From Burkholderiaceae bacterium (lineage in GTDB: Bacteria; Pseudomonadota; Gammaproteobacteria; Burkholderiales; Burkholderiaceae_E), in contig JAGXFG010000045.1 in assembly GCA_024637395.1 (NCBI GenBank), positions 1 to 34,460 on the forward strand: DNA of 34,460 nucleotides, read 5' to 3'. Below, in pieces: positions 14,253 to 22,732 of this stretch. The notes under the pieces are model-generated. The model searched no databases. It was not told the origin of the DNA and was given only the letters and a program-made list of their open reading frames with translations. Position 1 is the first letter of the stretch. The number at the start of each line of letters is the position of its first letter. A program made the position numbers and the translations under genes.

Positions 14253-15713
14253 TCAGCTGCCGTCGCGGATCACGCGGCATGATTCGACGTCGAACGTTAC
14301 CGCGCCGATGATCAGCGTGGTCTGGTCGCGCAAGCCGGCGGCGAACTTCAGGAAGCGCTCGACGTCGGCGAAATTGCTGGCCAGACCGAGGGACACCCGG
14401 ATCGCGCCGGCGCTCTTGCCGCTGCGGTGCTCCATGATCTGCAGAAAGCGCGGCAGCGTGATGTCGGCGTCCTCCGATACCGCGGCGCGCATGTCTTCTG
14501 CCGTCAGGCCCTCGGCAGTCTCGCCCGCGCCGGGATTGCAGAAGCATCCGATCCGCAGCGATATCCCTTTCAGTCCCGCAAGTTCATCGATGCGTCGATA
14601 GTCGAACAAGTGACCATTCGGATCGTAGAAGTTCATCGTCACCGTGCCGCCGCGCATCGAAGTCGAGGCCGGACCGTAAAGGCGGACCATCGGGCGTCCA
14701 TTGCCGTGGCGCAGCGCCGCGAGTTCGGTCAGCAGCCAGTCGGTCAGGCATTCGATCCGCGTCTGGATCGTGTCCAAGCCGATTCGTTCCAGATGACGCA
14801 GGCCGATCTCCACCGCTGGAATGCTCAGATAGTTCAAGGTGCCGTCCTCGAAGCCGGCCTCGCGCGGCGCCAAGACGTGAAGGCTGCCCTGCACGGTCGC
14901 GAAATTCACGGTGCCGCCGGCGAACCATGGCCGCTGCAGCGTCGCCAGTGCCGAATTGCGAATCAGCAGGCAGCCAAGGCCGGTCGGATAGCCGAACATC
15001 TTGTAGAACGAGATCGACACGAAGTCCGGCGACACGATCCGCAAATCGAGGGGATTGGTAGGCACAAATGCCGCCGCGTCGAGGAGTACGTGCCAGCCGC
15101 GCTCCTGGGCGGCGTCGACCAGCGCCAGCGGATGCTTCACGCCGGAGAAGTTCGACTGGGCAGGAAAGGCGAAGAGGTTGGCGCATGAACGATCGGCGGC
15201 GTCGAGCAAGGCGGTCAATTCCGGCTGCGCGATGCGCAAGTCGGGGACGCCAAGTGGTGCGTAGGCCACACTGCTGCCCTTCGCGCTGGCAAACTCGCGG
15301 ATGCCGTTTACCGAGTTGTGGTTGTCGGCGGTCAGGAGCAGCCGTCCGCCCGGGCAAAACGGATAGGACTCGCCAACCAGTTTCAGCGCGCCCGAGGCGT
15401 TCAGAGTGAAGACCGCCGTGTAGTTGTCGGTGCCATTGAAGTAGGCCAGAACCGACGCGCGCGCCCGCTCGACGGCGCGCGTCGCCGCCATTGAACTCGG
15501 GCTCGCGGAGTGCGGGTTGCCGAATACCCCGCTGGTGAGCCACTCGGCGTGCTCCCTGACCTGCGAGTCAGCGTGGAGCCCGGCGCCGGTGTAATCCAGA
15601 TAGGTGTGCCCTTGCGTATCAAGGCGACCGTACTCCGAGGCCCGAAGCTGGTCGAGCGCGCTCGTGCCAGCGTAGGTCGGGTGCTGCTCGAGGAAGCGTG
15701 CGAGAGTGCTCAT
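14253..15713 (-). CDS. PLP-dependent class V aminotransferase, molybdenum-cofactor-sulfurase (MOCOS)-like
   Basis: 486 aa. Fold-type I PLP enzyme closest in motif content to the desulfurase domain of eukaryotic MOCOS rather than IscS: YLDYTGAGL, FGNPHSASPSS, FAFPAQSNFSGVKHPL, LLDAAAFVPTNPLDL, then SFYKMFGYPTGLGCLL with the PLP lysine K238. GCFCNPGA follows, with C390/C392 as the likely sulfur-accepting cysteines. The usual reaction would be moving sulfur from L-cysteine as a persulfide. The C-terminal MOSC domain of MOCOS is absent, so the acceptor is unknown. I chose ATG 15713 because the upstream extension is low-complexity Ala/Val and overlaps the promoter region. It is convergent with the DUF3494 gene. 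Confidence 0.85.
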   Translation of the reverse strand: MSTLARFLEQHPTYAGTSALDQLRASEYGRLDTQGHTYLDYTGAGLHADSQVREHAEWLTSGVFGNPHSASPSSMAATRAVERARASVLAYFNGTDNYTAVFTLNASGALKLVGESYPFCPGGRLLLTADNHNSVNGIREFASAKGSSVAYAPLGVPDLRIAQPELTALLDAADRSCANLFAFPAQSNFSGVKHPLALVDAAQERGWHVLLDAAAFVPTNPLDLRIVSPDFVSISFYKMFGYPTGLGCLLIRNSALATLQRPWFAGGTVNFATVQGSLHVLAPREAGFEDGTLNYLSIPAVEIGLRHLERIGLDTIQTRIECLTDWLLTELAALRHGNGRPMVRLYGPASTSMRGGTVTMNFYDPNGHLFDYRRIDELAGLKGISLRIGCFCNPGAGETAEGLTAEDMRAAVSEDADITLPRFLQIMEHRSGKSAGAIRVSLGLASNFADVERFLKFAAGLRDQTTLIIGAVTFDVESCRVIRDGS

Positions 15714-15951
15714 GAGGGAATTGTATTGCGCTCCGGCGCCAGCCACAGCGGCCCGTCCCACTCCGGTGGCAGCTCTCACCACGACAGCTCGGACGGCGGC
15801 AGCAAGATCCTGGAAGACACCGTCTTTAGCGGCCATAAGAGCCCTGGTGCAAAGCCCTGGTCATTGCCATAATTTCCGGCAGATTTCATCATTGCGGCTC
15901 GATACGTCATCTGCGCAATCCACAGCAGCCCCACCCAATGCAAGGACCACC

Positions 15952-16875
15952 ATGAGCGAACGACCAGGCCACGTGCCCCCCTTGGGCGGAGAAATATCAC
16001 AGCTGGAAATCGACCAGCGCGTCTTCGATCTCTATGACGAGTACTGCCACGGACGCATCGATCGCCGGGAATTCCTGACGCGGGCGGCATCGATCGCGGC
16101 GCTGGGAGCAAGCGGCCTGGCGATGGCCGAGGCGCTGCTGCCGCGCTACGCCAGTGCGCAGACAATCTCGTTCACCGATGTGCGCATCAAGGCCAACTAC
16201 GTGACCTATCCGTCGCCGGGCGGGAACTCGGGAACCATGCGTGGCTACCTGGTGCAACCCACCGGACAAGGACCCTTCCCCGCCGTCGTGGTGATCCATG
16301 AGAACCGGGGACTGAATCCGTACATCGAGGACGTGGCGCGACGAATCGCGGCCGAAGGGTTCCTGGCGCTCGCGCCAGATGGACTGTTCCCGGTTGGTGG
16401 CTACCCGGGCAATGACGACGACGGGCGCACCCTCCAGGCGACCCTCGACCAGGCGAAGCTGCGCACCGACCTGCTCAATAGCGCGCGCTACCTCAAGGGG
16501 CACGAACTCGCTAACGGCAGGCTCGGGGCCGTCGGGTTTTGTTACGGTGGTGGCATCGTCAACTTCCTGGCCGCGACACTGGAATCCGACCTGCAGGCTG
16601 GTGTGCCCTACTACGGTGTTGCCGCGGCAACCGAGAGCGTTGCCCGGATCAAGGCGCCGCTGCTGTGCCATCTGGCGGAACGCGACGAACGCGTTAACTC
16701 GACCTATCCGGCGTTCGAGTCGGCGCTGCGCGCCGCCGGCGTTTCCTACGAAGTCCATATCTACCCCGGCACCCAGCACGGCTTTCACAACAACTCGACG
16801 CCGCGCTACGACGAAGCGGCGGCCAAATTGTCATGGGAGCGCACTATCGCGCACTTCAGGAAATACCTCGCCTAG
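15952..16875 (+). CDS. Tat-exported dienelactone hydrolase family protein
   Basis: 307 aa. An N-terminal extension (1-37) precedes a twin-arginine signal, DRREFLTRAASIAALGASG (R38-R39), with cleavage near YASA-Q, so the enzyme should work in the periplasm folded. The alpha/beta-hydrolase domain (about 73-307) has VIHENRG (E117), the nucleophile C197 in GFCYGGG, D245 in AERDERV and H276 in TQHGFHN. This is the Cys-Asp-His triad plus the Glu of dienelactone hydrolases. It would hydrolyse a lactone or ester; the natural substrate is unknown and no chlorocatechol pathway genes are near. AAGGA lies upstream of ATG 15952. Confidence 0.92.
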   Translation: MSERPGHVPPLGGEISQLEIDQRVFDLYDEYCHGRIDRREFLTRAASIAALGASGLAMAEALLPRYASAQTISFTDVRIKANYVTYPSPGGNSGTMRGYLVQPTGQGPFPAVVVIHENRGLNPYIEDVARRIAAEGFLALAPDGLFPVGGYPGNDDDGRTLQATLDQAKLRTDLLNSARYLKGHELANGRLGAVGFCYGGGIVNFLAATLESDLQAGVPYYGVAAATESVARIKAPLLCHLAERDERVNSTYPAFESALRAAGVSYEVHIYPGTQHGFHNNSTPRYDEAAAKLSWERTIAHFRKYLA

Positions 16876-17071
16876 CCAGCCCGGCGACCACCGAAGTCTG
16901 GATTCGCGTAGTGGGGGTCCTGGCCGGCGCAATCCGGACTCACCTGGCAATGAAACGCGACGAGCAGGATCAAGCGGTTTCGGGGTCGCGCTGAACATGA
17001 TTGGTCAACCCGGTCAGCAGGTGCTCTAATCCCAATTCCAGACTGCCCGCTGCGCGCCCAGGAGGTTCGGC

Positions 17072-17521
17072 ATGCTTTCGCTTTCGTCGGTCCTGACCCT
17101 GGCTCACCTGCTTGGCTTCGCCCTTGGTCTCGGAGGCGCGACGGTCAAACTGTTCCTGCTGCTGCAAAGCGTGGCCGATCACCGGCTGGTACCGTCCTAC
17201 ATCCGAATTGCGGGATTGATAACCCGACTTATCGTGGCCGGGCTGATCCTGTTGATCGTGTCGGGATTGGCGACGATTGTGCTGGTGGGCACACGTCCAT
17301 TCACGGCGCTGTTCATGACGAAACTGCTGGCCGTAGCCGCGCTCCTGGTCATTGGCGCGTATATCGACAACGTCGCCGAGCCGAGAGTGGGGCTTCTGGC
17401 CCCCATCGGCCACGAGACACCGTCGGCGGAGTTCCGGTCGGCGCAACGGTTTTGCCTGACCCTCGAGATCGCCGCCACCGCCCTCTTCTACCTGGTCGCG
17501 ATAATCTGGGTCTTGTTCTAG
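17072..17521 (+). CDS. Small four-helix membrane protein, function unknown
   Basis: 149 aa with four hydrophobic segments (about 5-30, 43-70, 75-95, 125-148) and few charged residues. The pattern HLLGFALGLGGATVKLF in helix 1 recalls CopD/DUF2269-type membrane proteins, but I cannot assign a family. GGAGG is well placed upstream of the ATG. It is followed after 46 bases by the GNAT gene on the same strand, so the two may be cotranscribed. Confidence 0.75.
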   Translation: MLSLSSVLTLAHLLGFALGLGGATVKLFLLLQSVADHRLVPSYIRIAGLITRLIVAGLILLIVSGLATIVLVGTRPFTALFMTKLLAVAALLVIGAYIDNVAEPRVGLLAPIGHETPSAEFRSAQRFCLTLEIAATALFYLVAIIWVLF

Positions 17522-17567
17522 TGGTGGCCGGAATCAAACGTCGTTCCCCGTAAGGCAACCCCAGCTC

Positions 17568-18251
17568 ATGACAGATCTCGCCAATTGGCAACCTCGTCCG
17601 CACCCCGGACGCTTGACCCTGGAAGGAAGGTTCTGCCGCCTGGAACCGCTCGACCCGGCAGGGCACGGCGATGACCTGTTCGCCGCAGCGATGGCACCGG
17701 GCGCCGAAGAGCGGTTTCGCTTCCTGTTCGATTCGCCTCAGGAACGCACCGGCTTTGATGGCTGGCTCTCGCGAGCCGCGGTATCGGAAGATCCGATGTT
17801 CCATGCCGTGATCGACCGGTCGAGCGGGCGATGCGAAGGCCGGCAGAGCCTGATGCGAATCACGCCCGAGCACGGCGTTATCGAAATCGGCAACATCCTC
17901 TGGGGCCCGAAGATCGCCCGCACGGCGGCTGCAACGGAAGCCCTTTACCTCTGCGCCCGCCACGTCTTCGACGAACTCGGCTACCGCCGTTTCGAGTGGA
18001 AATGCGATGCCGGCAATGCCCCTTCGATTAGCGCGGCGCGGCGCTTCGGGTTTACGTTCGAGGGAATCTTCCGGCAGCACATGGTGGTGAAGGGGCGCAA
18101 CCGCGATACCGCCTGGTTCTCCATCACGGATGACGACTGGCCGGCACTGCGGCGCGCTTTCGAGCTCTGGCTGGAGCCAGCCAACTTTTATCGCGATGGG
18201 AAGCAGAAGGTTCAGTTGGTAGATTTCAGGCTAGAAGCAGGAGTTGAATGA
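17568..18251 (+). CDS. GNAT-family N-acetyltransferase (RimJ/RimL type)
   Basis: 227 aa. A RimJ/RimL-type acetyltransferase start (GRFCRLEPLDPAGHGDDLFA) is followed by the beta4-alpha3 region HGVIEIGNILWGPKIARTAAATEA and by RRFEWKCDAGNAPSISAARRFGFTFEG. That pattern is typical of acetyl-CoA-dependent transferases acting on small amines or protein N-termini; the substrate is unknown. Its stop overlaps the start of the hydrolase-LuxR gene by 4 bases (ATGA at 18248), so the two are translationally coupled. Only a weak AAGG lies upstream. Confidence 0.88.
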   Translation: MTDLANWQPRPHPGRLTLEGRFCRLEPLDPAGHGDDLFAAAMAPGAEERFRFLFDSPQERTGFDGWLSRAAVSEDPMFHAVIDRSSGRCEGRQSLMRITPEHGVIEIGNILWGPKIARTAAATEALYLCARHVFDELGYRRFEWKCDAGNAPSISAARRFGFTFEGIFRQHMVVKGRNRDTAWFSITDDDWPALRRAFELWLEPANFYRDGKQKVQLVDFRLEAGVE

Positions 18252-19312
18252 ATCAGCAGATACGTTTCACGCAAGGCTTGGACGGCACTCGAATTGCCTA
18301 TGCGCTAAGCGGTCATGGCCCACCACTGGTCAAGGCCCCACATTGGCTGACTCATCTCGAATATGAACCTCACAGCCCGATCTGGAAGCCCTGGATCGAC
18401 GCACTGTCGAGCTCCTACACCCTATTGAGGTCCGACCTGCGCGGCTGCGGACTTTCCGACTGGGATGTCACCGATTTCTCGCTGGATGCCTGGGTAAGCG
18501 ACCTGGAATCGGTGGTGGACGCAGCAGGCCTGGATAAGTTCTCGCTCCTGGGTCATTCCCAGGGGGCTGCGATCGCGATCGAGTACTGCGTTCGTCATCC
18601 CGATCGGGTAACCAACCTGGTCCTCCTGGGGAGCTACGCGCGCGGCGCGTTGCAGCGCGATCCTGCCCCTGAACGCGTCGCGGAGTTGGACGCGCTGTTG
18701 AAGTTGATCGAAGTGGGCTGGGGGCGGGATGATCCGTCATACCGACAGATATTCTCGACCCAGTTCGCGCCCTCCGGATCGCTCGAGCAGATCAATTCGA
18801 TGAGCGAAATTCAGCGCCGGTCGACCAGCCCGGCCAACGCGGTGCTGGCAATTCGCAGCATATTTTCAATCGACGTGCGTGAGGCTGCGGCGCGGGTCCA
18901 GTGCCCGACCATGATCCTGCACGCACGAGGGGACTGCCGCGCACCGTTTGACGAGGGTCTGCTGCTCGCCGGCATCATCCCTGGCGCCAGACTGGTCCCC
19001 CTCGAATCGGACAACCACATACTTCTTGCCCAGGAACCAGCCTTCCGGCAGTTCTTCGAGGAACTGGAAGCCTTCCTGCCGAGCTCGAGCGGGGCGGCCA
19101 AGGGAAATCCGTTTGGCCAGCTGACCCCGCGAGAAGCCGAGGTGCTGGAGCGCATCGCCCAGGGCCTGGACAACGCCCAGATAGCGGCACATCTCGGACT
19201 CGCCGAGAAGACAGTTCGCAACAACATTACCCGGATCTTTGACAAGCTGGGTGTTGAGAACCGGCCCCAGGCCATCGTCCTTGCCCGCAACAGCGGCCTG
19301 GGCAAGATCTAG
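18248..19312 (+). CDS. Alpha/beta-hydrolase fused to a LuxR-type DNA-binding domain
   Basis: 354 aa. Residues 1-277 are an alpha/beta hydrolase with nucleophile S104 in GHSQG, acid D229 (HARGD) and H257 (SDNH), so the triad looks intact. Residues 288-352 are a LuxR/FixJ-type helix-turn-helix: LTPREAEVLERIAQGLDNAQ, IAAHLGLAEKTVRNNITRIF, DKLGVENRPQAIV. No receiver or autoinducer domain is present. The hydrolase part may therefore sense or turn over the ligand that controls DNA binding (an inference). Similar fusions exist but are poorly characterised. It starts within the stop of the GNAT gene. Confidence 0.9.
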   Translation: MNQQIRFTQGLDGTRIAYALSGHGPPLVKAPHWLTHLEYEPHSPIWKPWIDALSSSYTLLRSDLRGCGLSDWDVTDFSLDAWVSDLESVVDAAGLDKFSLLGHSQGAAIAIEYCVRHPDRVTNLVLLGSYARGALQRDPAPERVAELDALLKLIEVGWGRDDPSYRQIFSTQFAPSGSLEQINSMSEIQRRSTSPANAVLAIRSIFSIDVREAAARVQCPTMILHARGDCRAPFDEGLLLAGIIPGARLVPLESDNHILLAQEPAFRQFFEELEAFLPSSSGAAKGNPFGQLTPREAEVLERIAQGLDNAQIAAHLGLAEKTVRNNITRIFDKLGVENRPQAIVLARNSGLGKI

Positions 19313-19468
19313 CCGCGAGCGCGTCCACCAGGGACTCCTGTCCCTGCGTTTCAGCGTGGTTATCTCACCTCCCGGGACACCGGACTCATGCGATCACAAC
19401 TGCGATGAATGACCATGGAGTCACCGGATTCGGCACCTTGCCGCCCCGGCCAGACGAGGAGAGAACCC

Positions 19469-19693
19469 ATGAGCGCACACGCAATTGTCATCACCAGGAA
19501 GCCCGTCAATGCGAAGTCCAAGGACGGCATCCAGGGGGTTCGGGTAGCCTGCGACCGGCTTGTTCCCCAGGCACCCGGGCTGCTGCAACGATATCGCCAG
19601 GATCAAAGCGGATTGCGCCAGGAAATCGAGCGCTCCGCGCGTCGCGCCAGCAATGAAGGCCTCGGCTCATTCCTGGCGCGAATCTTCGGATAG
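19469..19693 (+). CDS. Small hypothetical protein (74 aa)
   Basis: A short basic, soluble reading frame, supported mainly by GAGGAGAG 8 bases before its ATG. The N-terminus MSAHAIVITRKPVNAKSKDG lacks a signal peptide, and the C-terminal half (QDQSGLRQEIERSARRASNE) is predicted helical. I recognise no family. The 156 bases upstream hold nothing identifiable. Confidence 0.45.
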   Translation: MSAHAIVITRKPVNAKSKDGIQGVRVACDRLVPQAPGLLQRYRQDQSGLRQEIERSARRASNEGLGSFLARIFG

Positions 19694-19799
19694 GCCGGCA
19701 AGTCGAGAGGAAGATCATTGGCAGGCACCAGGAATCAAGGAAGATCCACTAGTCACCCGTAGCGCAACTGTCGGCGGTTTCCGTCCCGAGTGCCCCGCC

Positions 19800-19823
19800 G
19801 CGAGACCTGACGCGAGACCCGAC
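19800..19823. repeat. Short tandem repeat, 2 x 12 bp
   Basis: GCGAGACCTGAC is followed directly by GCGAGACCCGAC, with one mismatch, in the 243-base gap before the oxidase-like gene. Its meaning is unknown; the rest of that gap shows nothing identifiable. Confidence 0.4.
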
Positions 19824-19936
19824 GCCCAATGAGGATATCGCGGCAAGCGCGATTAGCGCGCCTAGACTTCCCCGCGTAAACGCTGCAATCGCGCCACCGG
19901 CGCCGCCGGCGCTCCGCGACCACTCGGGAGATCAAG

Positions 19937-20359
19937 ATGGGCAATCGTTTCTTGCGCATGGCAGTTCTCTACATCGTCGTGGGCGTGACCCTGGGCATCG
20001 TCATGGGAGCCAGCAAGGATTTCACCTTCAGGCCGGTCCACGCCCACCTCAACCTGCTGGGCTGGGCGAGCATGGCACTGTTCGGGCTCTGGTATCGCAG
20101 CGCCCCGGCAGCCGGCGAAACCAGGCTGGCCAAGTTCCACTTCTGGGTGCACAACATCGCCCTGCCGATCCAGATGGCCACCTTGGCGATGGAAGTGCAA
20201 GGGAACGAAGCGGTCGAGCCGATCTTGGCCGCAGCCTCGATCGCGATCGGCATCGGCTTCCTGTGCTTCGCGATCAATCTCTGGAAATTCACCGGCGTTG
20301 GGCAGCGAGCCTCGCGCGATGCGTCACCCGACAGACTGTCGGGCACTGAGTCGCCCTAA
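19937..20359 (+). CDS. Heme-copper oxidase subunit I-like small membrane protein
   Basis: 140 aa with four predicted helices (about 5-25, 38-55, 70-90, 95-115). The segment FRPVHAHLNLLGWASMALFG (H35, H37), followed by KFHFWVHNIALP (H68, H72), resembles the first helices of cbb3/NorB-type oxidase subunit I, where such a His ligates heme b. The full 12-helix core and the copper site are missing. It is either a stand-alone heme-binding membrane protein or a family named only by similarity to oxidases. GGGAG precedes the ATG. Its stop overlaps the yedI stop on the other strand. Confidence 0.8.
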   Translation: MGNRFLRMAVLYIVVGVTLGIVMGASKDFTFRPVHAHLNLLGWASMALFGLWYRSAPAAGETRLAKFHFWVHNIALPIQMATLAMEVQGNEAVEPILAAASIAIGIGFLCFAINLWKFTGVGQRASRDASPDRLSGTESP

Positions 20360-21318
20360 CCCCTGAGCCGCTTTGCCAGGCTGACCGCGCCCACGGTAAT
20401 TGCGCCCGCAGCGATGCCCGTCAATGCACTGAGCAACAAAGCGCTGAGCTGACCGCTCTCCGCCACCAGCGTCGTGCTCAGGTGTTCGAGCTGGGGGATG
20501 CCGTGGACCAGGATGCCGCCGCCAACCAGGAACATCGCTGCGGTGCCGACTATCGACAGGCCTTTCATCAGCCATGGTGCCGCTGACAGTATCCCGAGCC
20601 CCAGCGCGCGAATCATCCGTCTCGGAGCCCCGTCGCCGCTGCGCCGGCTCAGGTACAGGCCGGCGTCATCGAGTTTGACGATGCCGGCGACGAAGCCGTA
20701 GACCCCGATCGTCATCACCAGAGCGATCCCGGAGAGCACCACCAGGCGGGTGCCAAATGCCGCCGCCGCCACCGTGCCCAGTGTGATCACGATGATCTCG
20801 GCCGAGAGGATGAAATCGGTCCGGATCGCTCCCTTGATCCGCTCCTTCTCGAGCTCGGCCAGGTCGAGCTTGGGATCGACCAGCGCCTTGGCCAGTTCGG
20901 CGCGATGTTCCTCATCCTCGGCGCGGCGCGCGCCCAGCGCATGCCAGACTTTCTCGAAGCCTTCGTAGGCGAGAAACAGGCCGCCGGCCATCAGCAGCGG
21001 CGTGATGATCCAGGCTGCAACCCAACTGACTGCCAGCGCCCCCGGCACCAGAATCAGCTTGTTGATCAGCGAGCCCTTGAACACTGCCCAGACCACCGGC
21101 AGTTCGCGTTCAGCCCTGACGCCGAGCACCTGTTCGGCATTGAGCGCCAGGTCGTCGCCCAGCACGCCAGCGGTCTTGCGGGCTGCGATCTTGCTCAGCG
21201 CCGCAACATCATCGATTGCGCCCGCCGCGCTCTTGGCCGAGATCTTGGTGAGGATCGCGACGTCATCGAGAATGGTCGCGATGTCGTCGAGCAGGGTCAG
21301 CAGGCTGGCGCCGGCCAT
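20356..21318 (-). CDS. yedI: DUF808 inner-membrane protein YedI
   Basis: 320 aa. The start MAGASLLTLLDDIATILDDV and the segments RTDFILSAEIIVITLG, GIALVMTIGVYGFVAGIVKLDD and IVGTAAMFLVGGGILVHGIP match the DUF808/YedI family. Family members are multi-helix inner-membrane proteins of unknown function, about 300 aa long. AGAGGAAAC lies upstream of ATG 21318. It is divergent from the DUF1847 gene across 95 bases and convergent, overlapping by 4 bases, with the oxidase-like gene. Confidence 0.93.
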   Translation of the reverse strand: MAGASLLTLLDDIATILDDVAILTKISAKSAAGAIDDVAALSKIAARKTAGVLGDDLALNAEQVLGVRAERELPVVWAVFKGSLINKLILVPGALAVSWVAAWIITPLLMAGGLFLAYEGFEKVWHALGARRAEDEEHRAELAKALVDPKLDLAELEKERIKGAIRTDFILSAEIIVITLGTVAAAAFGTRLVVLSGIALVMTIGVYGFVAGIVKLDDAGLYLSRRSGDGAPRRMIRALGLGILSAAPWLMKGLSIVGTAAMFLVGGGILVHGIPQLEHLSTTLVAESGQLSALLLSALTGIAAGAITVGAVSLAKRLRG

Positions 21319-21413
21319 GGTTTGTTTCCTCTGGTGGCCAATCAGGCGATTCAGATAACATTAACACTATTGGCGGCGCGTCGAGCCGCCCTATCCAGGG
21401 ATGGAGATTCAGC

Positions 21414-22112
21414 ATGAGCTATGACACGCCAGGTTGCGCGTACTGCCCGAGCACGGTTCGGGCCTGCCGCCTGGGAGAAGGCGATGAGCGCGGCCCCGGG
21501 TTTTGCCCATCGAAGGTGGATCCGGACGGGATTTCCGGAGCGTGGGAACAATACGCCGACCCGTTTACGAAACGCGTCGCGCAGACTGCCGCCATCATCG
21601 AGAGCGAGGGCTATTGCGAGTGGTCGCGGGTCGAGGAAATCTGCAAGTTCGCGACCAGGATGGGTTTTCGCAAGGTTGGAATCGCGATGTGCATCTCGTT
21701 CGTGGATCTGGCCCGGGTGTTCAGCGCCATCCTCGAGAGCCACGGGCTGGAGGTCACTTCGATCGCCTGCAAGAACGGCGGCGTACCCAAGGAAGAAATC
21801 GGCCTCAAGGACGAGGAGAAAATTCGTCCCGGCACTTTCGAGGCGATGTGCAATCCCGTTTCGCAGGCGCAACTGCTCAATCGCGCGGGCTGCGAACTGA
21901 ACGTGATCATGGGCCTGTGCGTCGGGCACGACAGCCTGTTCATCCGTCACAGCGAAGCCCTGGTCACCACGTTGGTAACCAAGGATCGGGTCCTGGCGCA
22001 CAATCCCGTCGGCGCGCTGCACCTTGCCGACACCTACTTCAGCCGGGTCTGGGGTCCGCACAAGCCGGAAAAGCTGCCCAACAAGCCGGGCGGCGGCAAG
22101 CGCGATAAATAG
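21414..22112 (+). CDS. DUF1847 Cys-rich metal-binding protein
   Basis: 232 aa. The N-terminal Cys cluster CAYCPSTVRAC (C8, C11, C18) and a further FCPS (C31) precede a body with AMCISFVDLA, SIACKNGG, MCNPVSQA, GCELNVIMGLCVGHDSLF and VLAHNPVGALHL. The pattern is typical of DUF1847, presumed metal- or FeS-binding cytosolic proteins of unknown function. No signal peptide. GGAG lies upstream. It is the first gene of a rightward run with Sco1 and PCuAC, which hints at a redox or metal role. Confidence 0.9.
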   Translation: MSYDTPGCAYCPSTVRACRLGEGDERGPGFCPSKVDPDGISGAWEQYADPFTKRVAQTAAIIESEGYCEWSRVEEICKFATRMGFRKVGIAMCISFVDLARVFSAILESHGLEVTSIACKNGGVPKEEIGLKDEEKIRPGTFEAMCNPVSQAQLLNRAGCELNVIMGLCVGHDSLFIRHSEALVTTLVTKDRVLAHNPVGALHLADTYFSRVWGPHKPEKLPNKPGGGKRDK

Positions 22113-22139
22113 CACCGGCGCTACCGACGGGAGATGCAC

Positions 22140-22724
22140 GTGGCGGCGATATTGAGGGTCCTGGTCCTGGCTGTGGCGCTGCTGCTTGCCGGCTGCGCCA
22201 AGGAGGCGCCGCACTTCAATGGGATCGACGTCACCGGCGCCGGCTGGGGGCGGGATTTCTCGCTGCACGACCCCGATGGCAAGGTCCGCCAACTGGCTGA
22301 TTTCCGCGGCAAGTACGTGGTGCTGTTCTTCGGCTACACGACCTGCCCCGATGTCTGCCCGACATCGTTGGCGCGCGCGATCGAAGTGCGCAAGATGCTC
22401 GGTGGTGACGGCGCCAAGGTCCAGGTGATCTTCGTCACCGTGGACCCCGAGCGGGACACGCCTGAACTGCTGCGCGCGTATACCAAAGCCTTCGATCCCG
22501 ACTTCCTCGGGCTTTACGGTGACGCCGACGAAACCAAGAACGCCGCCAAGGAGTTCAAGGTCTTTTTCGAGAAAGTTCCGACCGGCAGTACCTACACCGT
22601 CAGTCACACCGCCCTCACCTATGTCTTCGATCCGCTCGGGCGCCTGCGCCTGGTCGAGCAGCACACCCTCGGCGCTGACGCAGTGGCGGCGGACCTGCGT
22701 TCCCTGATGAGGGAGTCATCCTGA
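22140..22724 (+). CDS. Sco1/SenC-family copper/thiol lipoprotein
   Basis: 194 aa. Lipoprotein signal with lipobox LLAGC (C19), then a thioredoxin-like fold with the Cu-binding CxxxC in TTCPDVCPTS (C69, C73) and the partner His H156 in VSHTALTYVFDP. Sco proteins deliver copper to, or reduce, the CuA site of cytochrome oxidase. GGGAG at 22129-22133 is 6 bases before GTG 22140 but touches ATG 22134, so I prefer the GTG start. The ATG start would add two residues. It is followed after 8 bases by the PCuAC gene, its usual functional partner. Confidence 0.94.
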   Translation: MAAILRVLVLAVALLLAGCAKEAPHFNGIDVTGAGWGRDFSLHDPDGKVRQLADFRGKYVVLFFGYTTCPDVCPTSLARAIEVRKMLGGDGAKVQVIFVTVDPERDTPELLRAYTKAFDPDFLGLYGDADETKNAAKEFKVFFEKVPTGSTYTVSHTALTYVFDPLGRLRLVEQHTLGADAVAADLRSLMRESS

Positions 22725-22732
22725 GCGATCGC

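Noticed and set aside
19694-19936. Additional small gene between the 74-aa ORF and the oxidase-like gene
   Set aside because: Frames here lack ribosome sites and protein-like composition; only a short tandem repeat is present.
21351-22664. 437-aa minus-strand frame opposite DUF1847 and Sco1
   Set aside because: Shadow of two well-supported plus-strand genes.
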